Source: CBDUUP01 sp965370435 (GTDB lineage Bacteria; Chloroflexota; Anaerolineae; Anaerolineales; UBA11579). Taken from it: a stretch of 13,861 nt of DNA. The stretch is from assembly GCA_965370435.1 (NCBI GenBank), contig CBDUUP010000082.1, forward strand, positions 1 to 13,861, in the 5' to 3' direction. Each line of letters begins with the position of its first letter. Positions within the stretch are counted from its first letter, which is position 1. A program made the translations under genes and the position numbers. The notes under the pieces are model-generated. The model ran no database searches, was not told the origin of the DNA, and saw only the letters and a program-made list of their open reading frames with translations. Shown here in pieces: positions 5,801 to 11,759 of this stretch.

Positions 5801-6727
5801 CTACGGCGCAAGGAGATCGGAAAGCCAGGTATTCAGGTAGCCATCCGTTGATCGCATCTGAGCCAGCTTCAACAGTAGTGTGGTCAGGCGAGTGTGTGGG
5901 TGTGGCCAACCCAGGGCGCGGGCGTAGGCGCGGCTCTCGTGCGCGAGCTTCAATGGCACGAGACGCATCGCACGCTCGACCTGCTCAATTCCGCCCGCGC
6001 GGAGGGTGTCGAGATACACATCCGTCACAGTCTCTACAGCGGAGAGTTCGTGCGCCTCGGCAAGAAGTCGGTCGAGGCTGAAGAGCGGACAGCCGACGGT
6101 CGCCTCCTCCCAGTCGAGCAGTGTTGCGCGCCCATCGTCCCGCATGATTGCATTGCTCGCGTTGACGTCGGGGTGATCGAGCGATGGCGGGACATCAGCC
6201 AGCGCATCAGCGTCGAGTTGGAGCGCCGGCTGCGCATCACGCAGCCACTGGACCAACTCCACGGGCTGGTCCGACAGATCGTCCTCGAGCAGGGCGCCCG
6301 GCACTCTGCGCACGTCGAACACCGGCAACCGCGTGAGATCCAGCTTCGCGACGGCCGCCTGAACCCGTGCGAGCTCACGCGCTGTGGCCTCGAGCGCCCC
6401 GGGCGTTCCCACCTCCTCGGCAGTGGCCCCTTGAATGTGCTCAAAGAGCGTCCAGAGCTGGCCGTCCACCATCTCGCTCGCAATCAATCGCGGCGCGCCT
6501 TCGGGCACGATCCTTTCGAGAAGGGCGTGCACGTCGATTACCTGCGGGAACAGCGGAGTGAAGCTGGCCTTGAGAACGACACTGCCGAAACGCGCCGTCA
6601 CGCCCCACCGTTTGGTCTGGAGGATTTCCGGGATATCTACCTCGCGCCCACAGGCAGAAGCAACCCACCGTGAGGCGGCGTCTAGGGCGATGTGCTCGTC
6701 GGGCCACGCGGGTTGCTCGTTCGTCAT
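5801..6727 (-). CDS. Aminoglycoside phosphotransferase-family kinase (APH/choline kinase fold)
   Basis: This 308-residue cytoplasmic small-molecule kinase has the APH fold (PF01636-like). The N-lobe has VVLKAS with a probable ATP-binding Lys53. The catalytic loop is LDHPDVNASN (184-192 region), matching HxDxxxxN with Asp187 as base and Asn192 as metal ligand. The metal-binding Asp205 follows in LLDWEEAT. Length is normal for the family. The start is ATG at 6727 with GGAG about ten bases ahead; it overlaps the stop of the upstream SIR2 fragment frame by four bases, probably by chance. Family members phosphorylate aminoglycosides, macrolides, homoserine, sugars or choline. This sequence is not close to a resistance enzyme I can name, so the substrate is open. 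GC-rich, unlike the AT-rich sequence just upstream, so the two come from different sources. Confidence 0.85.
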   Translation of the reverse strand: MTNEQPAWPDEHIALDAASRWVASACGREVDIPEILQTKRWGVTARFGSVVLKASFTPLFPQVIDVHALLERIVPEGAPRLIASEMVDGQLWTLFEHIQGATAEEVGTPGALEATARELARVQAAVAKLDLTRLPVFDVRRVPGALLEDDLSDQPVELVQWLRDAQPALQLDADALADVPPSLDHPDVNASNAIMRDDGRATLLDWEEATVGCPLFSLDRLLAEAHELSAVETVTDVYLDTLRAGGIEQVERAMRLVPLKLAHESRAYARALGWPHPHTRLTTLLLKLAQMRSTDGYLNTWLSDLLAP

Positions 6728-6978
6728 TGCTCTATCTCCAGAGCCAGTACTGCAGTCGAAGTCGAGGCGCTCGATTTCATAAACAAGCCTCCTTTAGCTT
6801 TAGCGTATAACAGGGTGTTAGGCCTAATGTTCTCTGTATAAAATTTTCCTAATTCGTTACCAATAGGCGGCTTTTTATTATCAGGATGAACTGCTCCGAT
6901 CGATGCGCCAGAACCAAGAAATAGAACAACTCTCTTTTCCCTTATTTGATTTATCAGATTTTTAGGTACATTATTCAT
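6724..6978 (-). pseudogene. Truncated SIR2-like domain protein (N-terminal stub)
   Basis: The frame encodes 84 residues from ATG at 6978: MNNVPKNLINQIREKRVVLF and then LGSGASIGAVHPDNKKPPIG. The VVLFLGSGAS phosphate/NAD loop followed by PPIGNELGKF is the start of SIR2-like domains found in bacterial defence proteins (for example DSR, SIR2-HerA, SIR2-APAZ, ThsA). Those proteins are several hundred residues long; here homology stops near the middle of the frame (about FYTENI). The tail becomes GC-rich, low-quality sequence leading into the kinase start. The catalytic Asn/His part of the domain is absent, so it cannot be an active NADase. There is no clear ribosome site before the ATG. I read it as a relic of a defence gene cut by recombination near 6785-6830. 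Confidence 0.65.
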
Positions 6979-7014
6979 TTTTGTCAGATTCCGAATTTTG
7001 CTATTACATCTTTC

Positions 7015-7031
7015 TGAGCAAAAAATGCTCA
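7015..7031. repeat. Small perfect hairpin (TGAGCA-5-TGCTCA)
   Basis: Six-base arms around an A5/T5 loop, upstream of the SIR2 stub on the minus strand. It could be a terminator remnant of the lost gene in front of it. Too short to interpret further. Confidence 0.35.
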
Positions 7032-7041
7032 AAATGATGAA

Positions 7042-7134
7042 TTAAGATCGAAGAGGGCAAGGGGTCTCTGAGGTGAGCGCGGCGCACCCCACCGCCAGCA
7101 GAACGAGATTTATAAAGATTTGTCGAGTTCTCAT
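7042..7134 (-). pseudogene. 5' stub of a lipoprotein gene
   Basis: From ATG at 7134 the minus strand reads 30 codons, MRTRQIFINLVLLAVGCAAL, then ten more before TAA. Basic residues, a hydrophobic stretch and a lipobox-like LAVGC form a typical lipoprotein signal peptide. GGGAGG lies eight bases ahead of the ATG, a strong ribosome site. The rest of a secreted protein is missing. A TAGAAT box at 7179-7184 (minus strand) could be its -10. The likely story is that a full lipoprotein gene once ran leftward, divergent from marR, and was cut around 7060 when the SIR2/kinase segment arrived or rearranged. A genuine 30-residue lipopeptide is less likely. Confidence 0.5.
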
Positions 7135-7210
7135 GGCACAGTACCTCCCAATACTTGAATGCCTGTCATCTATTCCCTATTCTACCATCGTTCGGTGAGA
7201 TTTATTAACA

Positions 7211-7292
7211 CCGTCACGAAGACACAATGACACAAAGTTCTTGGTTTTCTTCGTGACTTCGTGTCTTCGTGGTTAATTTTCTGTCTTCGTGG
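7211..7292. repeat. CACGAAG-type repeat forming an imperfect inverted repeat
   Basis: CACGAAGACAC words on the plus strand (7211-7237) face their complement (7249-7272), pairing at 19 of 23 positions around a short T-rich loop. A further GTCTTCGTGG copy is at 7283-7292. Words of this kind recur between genes in many environmental bacterial genomes. It may act as a terminator or be a dispersed selfish repeat. Confidence 0.6.
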
Positions 7293-7339
7293 TGAGAACT
7301 CTCTCATCCCCAACTTACAATACTGTTACTTTCCTCCCC

Positions 7340-7368
7340 TTGACAATTCCCCCAACATACAGTAAATT
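7340..7368 (+). promoter_or_regulatory. Sigma70-type promoter of the marR-export operon
   Basis: A perfect TTGACA (7340-7345), a 17-base spacer and TAAATT (7363-7368, four of six to consensus). The transcript would start near 7375, inside the palindrome at 7367-7383, leaving a leader of about 80 bases before marR. This is the best-formed promoter in the window. Confidence 0.75.
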
Positions 7369-7383
7369 AGTTAGACTAACTAA
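7367..7383. promoter_or_regulatory. MarR-type operator palindrome
   Basis: TTAGTTAGACTAACTAA is a perfect 17-bp palindrome (8-bp arms, one central base). It overlaps the last two bases of the -10 box and the predicted transcription start. Size, symmetry and AT-rich arms match sites bound by MarR dimers. The MarR gene is immediately downstream, so autorepression, relieved by a ligand, is the natural reading. Confidence 0.75.
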
Positions 7384-7446
7384 CTACATAACTACCCAAC
7401 TATTCAACTAACGACTACGCGACCATACGACTAACGACAACCCGAC
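7378..7446. repeat. Short-word tandem array (7-8-bp units) in the marR leader
   Basis: Units run aactaact, acataact, acccaact, attcaact, aacgact, acgcgacc, atacgact, aacgac, aacccgac. Most end in AACT or GACT. The array begins inside the operator and fills the whole 5' leader up to ten bases before the ATG. It may have grown out of the operator half-site. Confidence 0.55.
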
Positions 7447-7456
7447 GAGAAAAAAC

Positions 7457-7903
7457 ATGACCGACCTTCAAAAACCCGAAGAGCGCTTAACAGCCTTGCT
7501 GATCCGCCTTCGAAACCTTCAACTCCGGGAAGGCCCGCCCAAAGACATTGGCCTCTCGATGCCCAAGTTCGGCTTGCTGCGGATGATCTCCCATTCTCCG
7601 GGCTGCGGCGTCAATGACATTTCCCATCTTTCGGGCTTGAAGCCGCCCACCATCAGCGTTGGGGTCCGGCGTCTGGTGCGCGAGGGCCTTCTGGAGCGCA
7701 GACGCGACCCCCAGGACAAGCGCGCCCGGCCTCTTTACCTGACCGAGAAAGGGGAGACCCTCATCCAGCAAGTGCGCGCCCACCGTAATCAGGGTATGCA
7801 TATCTTCATGGAGGGCCTTGATTCAGAAGAGCAGGGGCAGTTCTTGGGCCTTCTGGAGAAAGCCATCAACGCCGCCGAGACGAAAATGAATTCCCCAGAG
7901 TGA
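7457..7903 (+). CDS. MarR-family transcriptional regulator
   Basis: This 148-residue winged-helix regulator probably binds as a dimer. The recognition helix region is NDISHLSGLKPPTISVGVRRL (53-73, in the usual MarR position) and the wing is ERRRDPQDKRARPLYLTEKG (80-99), with the conserved DxRxx-like basic turn. The flanking helices 1-45 and 100-145 form the dimer interface. The start ATG at 7457 has only a weak GAGAA ribosome site, in keeping with low expression. It is the first gene of the export operon and stops four bases before adaptor 1. With the palindrome over its own promoter it is likely to repress the whole operon until an effluxed compound binds. The ligand is unknown. Confidence 0.92.
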   Translation: MTDLQKPEERLTALLIRLRNLQLREGPPKDIGLSMPKFGLLRMISHSPGCGVNDISHLSGLKPPTISVGVRRLVREGLLERRRDPQDKRARPLYLTEKGETLIQQVRAHRNQGMHIFMEGLDSEEQGQFLGLLEKAINAAETKMNSPE

Positions 7904-7907
7904 AATT

Positions 7908-9317
7908 ATGAGACGAATACTAACCTTAATTGTGATCGTGGCCGCGCTGGTTGGCGGCTACTATTGGTACCAGGATTATGCCGCCGCAGGGGATCAGCCG
8001 GTATCCTATGACGACCTGCAAACCGTCAGCATCGCCCGCGGCTCGTTGACCGCCACGGTCGGCGCGACCGGCACGGTGCGCGCTCGGCAGACCGGCATCC
8101 TGACCTGGAAGGCCTCCGGCATGGTGGGGGAGTTGAACGTCAAGGTCGGCGACCGGGTTGAAGCCGGTCAGGTCTTGGCATCCCTGGACCCCGATACCAT
8201 GTCCCAGGCCATGATCCTCGCGCCGGGGGAGCTGGCCGCGGCCCAGAATGCCCTGGAAACGCTTCTGGAACCGCCCACCAGCATCATGTTGGCCGAGGCG
8301 GAGCGCGCCATCCTGGCCGCTCAGGAGGTCCTCAACGACGCCCAGTACCACCTGGAGGTCATACAGCGCCCTACGGCGCAGATATGGATTGACCAAGCTC
8401 AGGCTAATATGGTCCTGGCCGAGAATAACTTGAACCGAGTCATTGCGGACAATGAACGTCTCACCAATCGGCTGAGGGCCTATGGCCGGTTGAACGCCGA
8501 CGCGCTGGCCGGTATGCAGCTCCGCGAAGCCCAGGCGCGTCAAGATTACGAAGACGCGGTGAACCGCTACAACCGCCTCCTGGCGGGGCCAGACTCGGAC
8601 GACATCCTCGAGGCGGAGGCCGCCCTGTCGGTGGCTGAAGCCCAACTGGCCGAAGCCCTCCAGGCCTACGACGATTTATTGGCCGGAGCTGATCCCGACG
8701 ACATCGCCGCCGCCGAAGCTCGCATCACCGCCGCCCAGGCGGCTCTGGATACCGCCTTCATCCACGCGCCGTTTTCCGGCACCATCACCGAGGTGATGCA
8801 AAAATCCGGCGACCGGGTATCGCCCGGCGGCACGGCTTTCCGCATGGACGACCTCTCCCAACTGCTGGTGGACGTGCAGATCTCCGAGGTGGATGTGAAC
8901 GCCATCGCGGTTGGACAGCCGGTAGTCCTGGTTTTTGACGCCCTCCTGGATGAAGAATACCAGGGCGAAGTGACCGAGATCGCGCTGGTGGGGAACAGCG
9001 ACCAGGGCATGGTGTATTTCAACGTGACCGTTCTATTGGCCGACCCCGACCAGTACGTCAAGCCGGGGATGACGGCGGCGGTCACCGTCGTCGTCAACCA
9101 GCTTGAGGACGTATTGCTGGTACCAAACCGCGCCGTGCGAGTCATTGACGGCCTGCGAGTGGTCTTCATCCTGGATGAGGGCGGGGTTCCGGTTCCGGTT
9201 GAGATCGAACTGGGGGTCACTTCAGAGATGTACAGCCAGGTGTTCGACGGCAGCCTCAAAGTTGGCGACCAGGTGGTCGTCAATCCCCCCGTCAATTTAG
9301 TGAATGGTCAGCGGTAA
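7908..9317 (+). CDS. HlyD/MacA-like membrane-fusion adaptor protein 1
   Basis: This 469-residue protein is anchored by one N-terminal helix (about residues 4-20), with the rest outside the membrane. Domain order: first lipoyl half (60-95, WKASGMVGELNVKVGDRVEA), a long alpha-helical hairpin (about 100-282), second lipoyl half (283-318, APFSGTITEV), beta-barrel (320-400) and membrane-proximal domain (401-465, VLLVPNRAVRV). The hairpin contains repeated modules: EPPTSIMLAEAE, AGPDSDDILEAEA and AGADPDDIAAAEA. Such adaptors link an inner-membrane transporter to the exterior and control its ATPase. It is paralogous to the next gene over its full length. It follows marR after four bases, with a weak ribosome site overlapping the marR end. 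Confidence 0.9.
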   Translation: MRRILTLIVIVAALVGGYYWYQDYAAAGDQPVSYDDLQTVSIARGSLTATVGATGTVRARQTGILTWKASGMVGELNVKVGDRVEAGQVLASLDPDTMSQAMILAPGELAAAQNALETLLEPPTSIMLAEAERAILAAQEVLNDAQYHLEVIQRPTAQIWIDQAQANMVLAENNLNRVIADNERLTNRLRAYGRLNADALAGMQLREAQARQDYEDAVNRYNRLLAGPDSDDILEAEAALSVAEAQLAEALQAYDDLLAGADPDDIAAAEARITAAQAALDTAFIHAPFSGTITEVMQKSGDRVSPGGTAFRMDDLSQLLVDVQISEVDVNAIAVGQPVVLVFDALLDEEYQGEVTEIALVGNSDQGMVYFNVTVLLADPDQYVKPGMTAAVTVVVNQLEDVLLVPNRAVRVIDGLRVVFILDEGGVPVPVEIELGVTSEMYSQVFDGSLKVGDQVVVNPPVNLVNGQR

Positions 9318-9320
9318 ATA

Positions 9321-9397
9321 GTGGATAGTGATTAGTGAACAGTGAATAGTGAATGGTGAATGGTGAATAGTGAGTAGTGAATGGTTAATAGTGAATA
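9321..9397. repeat. Heptanucleotide tandem array, GTGAATA type (11 units)
   Basis: Eleven consecutive 7-bp units from 9321: gtggata, gtgatta, gtgaaca, gtgaata, gtgaatg (twice), gtgaata, gtgagta, gtgaatg, gttaata, gtgaata. It starts three bases after the stop of adaptor 1. It resembles the short tandemly repeated repetitive (STRR) heptamers known from cyanobacteria. Confidence 0.85.
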
Positions 9398-9440
9398 GGA
9401 ATAAAGATGAAGATAGGGCCAGCTTCGAGAGCGTCTACTA

Positions 9441-9524
9441 TCTAAATACCAATCTCTACTCACCAATATCTAATCTCGAATCTCCAATCTCTATTCTCTA
9501 CTCACCAATCTCCAATCTCGAATT
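9441..9524. repeat. Heptanucleotide tandem array, TCTAATC type (12 units)
   Basis: Twelve consecutive 7-bp units: tctaaat, accaatc, tctactc, accaata, tctaatc, tcgaatc, tccaatc, tctattc, tctactc, accaatc, tccaatc, tcgaatt. The complement contains GAATAGA, GAGTAGA and GATTGGT words, so it is roughly the inverse of the array at 9321-9397 and the two could pair into a long imperfect hairpin. It ends five bases before the AGGAG of adaptor 2. Confidence 0.85.
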
Positions 9525-9540
9525 TTTGTAGGAGCAATAA

Positions 9541-11079
9541 ATGATGAAAACATTGAAGCGAATAATCACCATCGTGGTGGTCGTCGTAGTCCTGGGGGGC
9601 GGGTTCATGCTGTGGGGAGGCTACCGCGCCCGGCAGGAAGCCGCCGAGACGATGGCGAATTTACAAACCGTCAGCATCGCCCGCGGCCCCTTGGTCTCCA
9701 CCATCGGAGCCACCGGCACGGTGCGCGCCAACCAGACCGCAGTATTGGCCTGGCAGACCTCCGGTTCGGTCGGCGAACTGCACGTGAAGGCCGGTGATAC
9801 GGTGCAAGCGGAGCAGGAATTGGCCCGCCTCGACCCGGCCTCCCTGCCGCAATCGGTGATCCTGGCCCAGACTGACCTGGTCAGCGCCCAGAACGCCCTT
9901 GAGGCCCTGCAAGAACCGCCCACCGAGTTGATGCTGGCCCAGGCTGAGCAGGCCATCGTCAACGCCCAGCAGGCCATTGATTTTGCCGAGCGGCGCTTGA
10001 ATAATCTGGTGAATTACACTCCCTCCCAGACCGACATTGACGCTGCGATGGCCCAGGTGGCCCTGGCGGAGAGCAGTCTCAACCGGGCCAAAGAAGCCTA
10101 TGCGCCTTTTGCCAACAAGCCGGAGGATGATCCCACCCGCGCCGCCCTGTTGAGCCGAATGGCCCAGGCCCAGGCGCAGTACGACCTGGCGGTCCGCAAC
10201 TACAATTACTTGACCGGCACGGCCAGCGAATTGGACGTGGCCCTGGCCGAGGCGGACCTGGTCGTCGCCCAGGCCCAGTTGGAGGCTGCCGAACAGGCTT
10301 TGGAAGACCTCCTGGCCGGGCCAGACCCGGACGACATGGCCGCCGCCGAAGCGCGCATGGCCGCCGCCCAGGCCACCCTCGACACGGCCTTCATCGAAGC
10401 GCCCTTCGCCGGAACCATCACCGAGGTGAACCTCAATCTCGGCGACCAGGTCGCCCCCGGCACAATCGCCTTTCGCCTGGACGACCTTTCCCGCCTCTTG
10501 GTGGACGTGTATATCTCCGAGGTGGATGTGAACCAGATCGCCGAAGGGCAAGCCGTAACCCTGGTGTTTGACGCCATCCTGGACGAGGAGTACGACGCCG
10601 AAGTGATCGAGGTGGCCCTGGTGGGGACTGCCATCCAGGGCGTGGTCAACTTCAAGGTGACCGTCGAACTGACCGCCCCGGACCAGAAGGTGCGCCCCGG
10701 CATGACCGCCGCGGTCAACATCGTCATCGAGCGTTACGAGGACGTGCTGCTGGTGCCCAACCGCGCTATACGGGTAGTGGACGGCCAGCGCGTCGTTTAC
10801 GTGCTGCGGGAGATCCCCGCCGAAGAGAACGCGATTGCGACTCAAGACCAGGGACGGGGCGGTTTCATGGACGGTCTGCGTTCTGGAATGGCGGGAGGGG
10901 ATCAGCTCGGCGGCGGCATCCAGATGATCGCCATCACCCTGGGGGCTTCGTCAGAGACCTACAGCGAGGTCATTGACGGCGACCTTCAAGCGGGAGACCT
11001 GGTGATCCTCAATCCCCCGGCCACAAACGGGTTCGGCGGCATGGGCGGCGGCCCATTCGGGGGAGGGATGCGGCCATGA
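9541..11079 (+). CDS. HlyD/MacA-like membrane-fusion adaptor protein 2
   Basis: This 512-residue paralogue of adaptor 1 has the same domain order and almost the same residue numbering: N-terminal anchor 8-26, first lipoyl half 70-98, coiled-coil hairpin 105-282, second lipoyl half 285-318, beta-barrel 320-398, membrane-proximal 400-495. It differs by a glycine-rich loop (about 430-458) and a glycine/methionine-rich tail (496-512), both absent from adaptor 1. The ATG at 9541 has AGGAG six bases ahead; a second ATG follows directly. Its stop overlaps the ATPase start (ATGA), so this copy, not adaptor 1, is coupled to the transporter. It would pass substrate between permease and cell exterior. 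No TolC-type partner is visible. Confidence 0.9.
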   Translation: MMKTLKRIITIVVVVVVLGGGFMLWGGYRARQEAAETMANLQTVSIARGPLVSTIGATGTVRANQTAVLAWQTSGSVGELHVKAGDTVQAEQELARLDPASLPQSVILAQTDLVSAQNALEALQEPPTELMLAQAEQAIVNAQQAIDFAERRLNNLVNYTPSQTDIDAAMAQVALAESSLNRAKEAYAPFANKPEDDPTRAALLSRMAQAQAQYDLAVRNYNYLTGTASELDVALAEADLVVAQAQLEAAEQALEDLLAGPDPDDMAAAEARMAAAQATLDTAFIEAPFAGTITEVNLNLGDQVAPGTIAFRLDDLSRLLVDVYISEVDVNQIAEGQAVTLVFDAILDEEYDAEVIEVALVGTAIQGVVNFKVTVELTAPDQKVRPGMTAAVNIVIERYEDVLLVPNRAIRVVDGQRVVYVLREIPAEENAIATQDQGRGGFMDGLRSGMAGGDQLGGGIQMIAITLGASSETYSEVIDGDLQAGDLVILNPPATNGFGGMGGGPFGGGMRP

Positions 11080-11759
11080 GCGATTGGGTAGTTGACGCAC
11101 GTGATTTGACCAAAGTCTACGTCATGGGGGACGTGGAGGTGCATGCCTTGCGGGGTCTGTCCGTCCAGATCGCGCCTGGTGAAGTGATCGCCATTATGGG
11201 GCCGTCCGGTTCGGGCAAAACCACCTTAATGAATATGATCGGCTGCCTGGACCGGCCCACCTCAGGCGAATATTACCTGGATGGGGAGAGCGTCGCCCAG
11301 ATGAGCGACGACCAACTGGCCGGGGTCCGCAACCGCAAGGTGGGCTTCGTTTTTCAGAGTTTCAACCTGCTGCCCCGGGCCACCGCCCTGGCTAACGTGG
11401 AATTGCCTCTGCGCTACGCTAAAGGCGTGAAAAAGCGCCGCCAAAAGGCCCGGCAGGCCCTGGAAGATGTTGGCCTGGGCGACCGAATGCACCACCGGCC
11501 CAATGAACTGTCCGGCGGCCAGCAGCAGCGGGTGGCCCTGGCCCGCGCTCTGGTGAACGACCCCGCCATCGTGATGGCCGACGAACCCACCGGCAACCTG
11601 GACACCAAAGCGGGCGATGAGATCATGGAACTCCTGCTCAAGTTGAACCAGGAGCGCGGCACCACCCTCATCGTCGTCACCCACGACCCAGAGATCGCCG
11701 CTCATACCCAGCGCACGGTCCAAATTCTGGATGGCATAACCGTGGAGGCGAAAAAATGA
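11076..11759 (+). CDS. ABC transporter ATPase, MacB/LolD type
   Basis: This 227-residue nucleotide-binding subunit powers the FtsX-type permease that follows. All motifs are intact: Walker A GPSGSGKTT (42-50), Q-loop FVFQSFNLLP (Gln94), signature LSGGQQQR (145-152), Walker B IVMADEPTGNLD (165-176, with catalytic Glu170) and switch VVTHD (His203). The NLLPRATALANVELPL segment is typical of the MacB/LolD/FtsE subfamily. The protein has no membrane segment and would sit on the cytoplasmic face as a dimer. Its start and stop both overlap neighbouring genes by four bases, giving tight coupling of adaptor, ATPase and permease. In E. coli MacB the ATPase and permease are fused; here they are separate, as in many Gram-positive and Chloroflexota-type loci. 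Confidence 0.95.
   Translation: MSDWVVDARDLTKVYVMGDVEVHALRGLSVQIAPGEVIAIMGPSGSGKTTLMNMIGCLDRPTSGEYYLDGESVAQMSDDQLAGVRNRKVGFVFQSFNLLPRATALANVELPLRYAKGVKKRRQKARQALEDVGLGDRMHHRPNELSGGQQQRVALARALVNDPAIVMADEPTGNLDTKAGDEIMELLLKLNQERGTTLIVVTHDPEIAAHTQRTVQILDGITVEAKK

Noticed and set aside
6795..6835. Possible integron attC recombination site (GTTAGGC/GCCTAAC-like words)
   Set aside because: Only one core-like GCCTAAC is present; the matching opposite core and the long hairpin of a true attC are missing, and there is no integrase.
7378..7446. CRISPR-like repeat array in the marR leader
   Set aside because: Units are 7-8 bp without spacers, so it is a short tandem repeat, not a CRISPR.
9661..10845. 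Minus-strand ORF of 394 codons opposite adaptor 2
   Set aside because: His/Gly/Gln-rich antisense shadow of a clear coding gene, with no ribosome site or domain.
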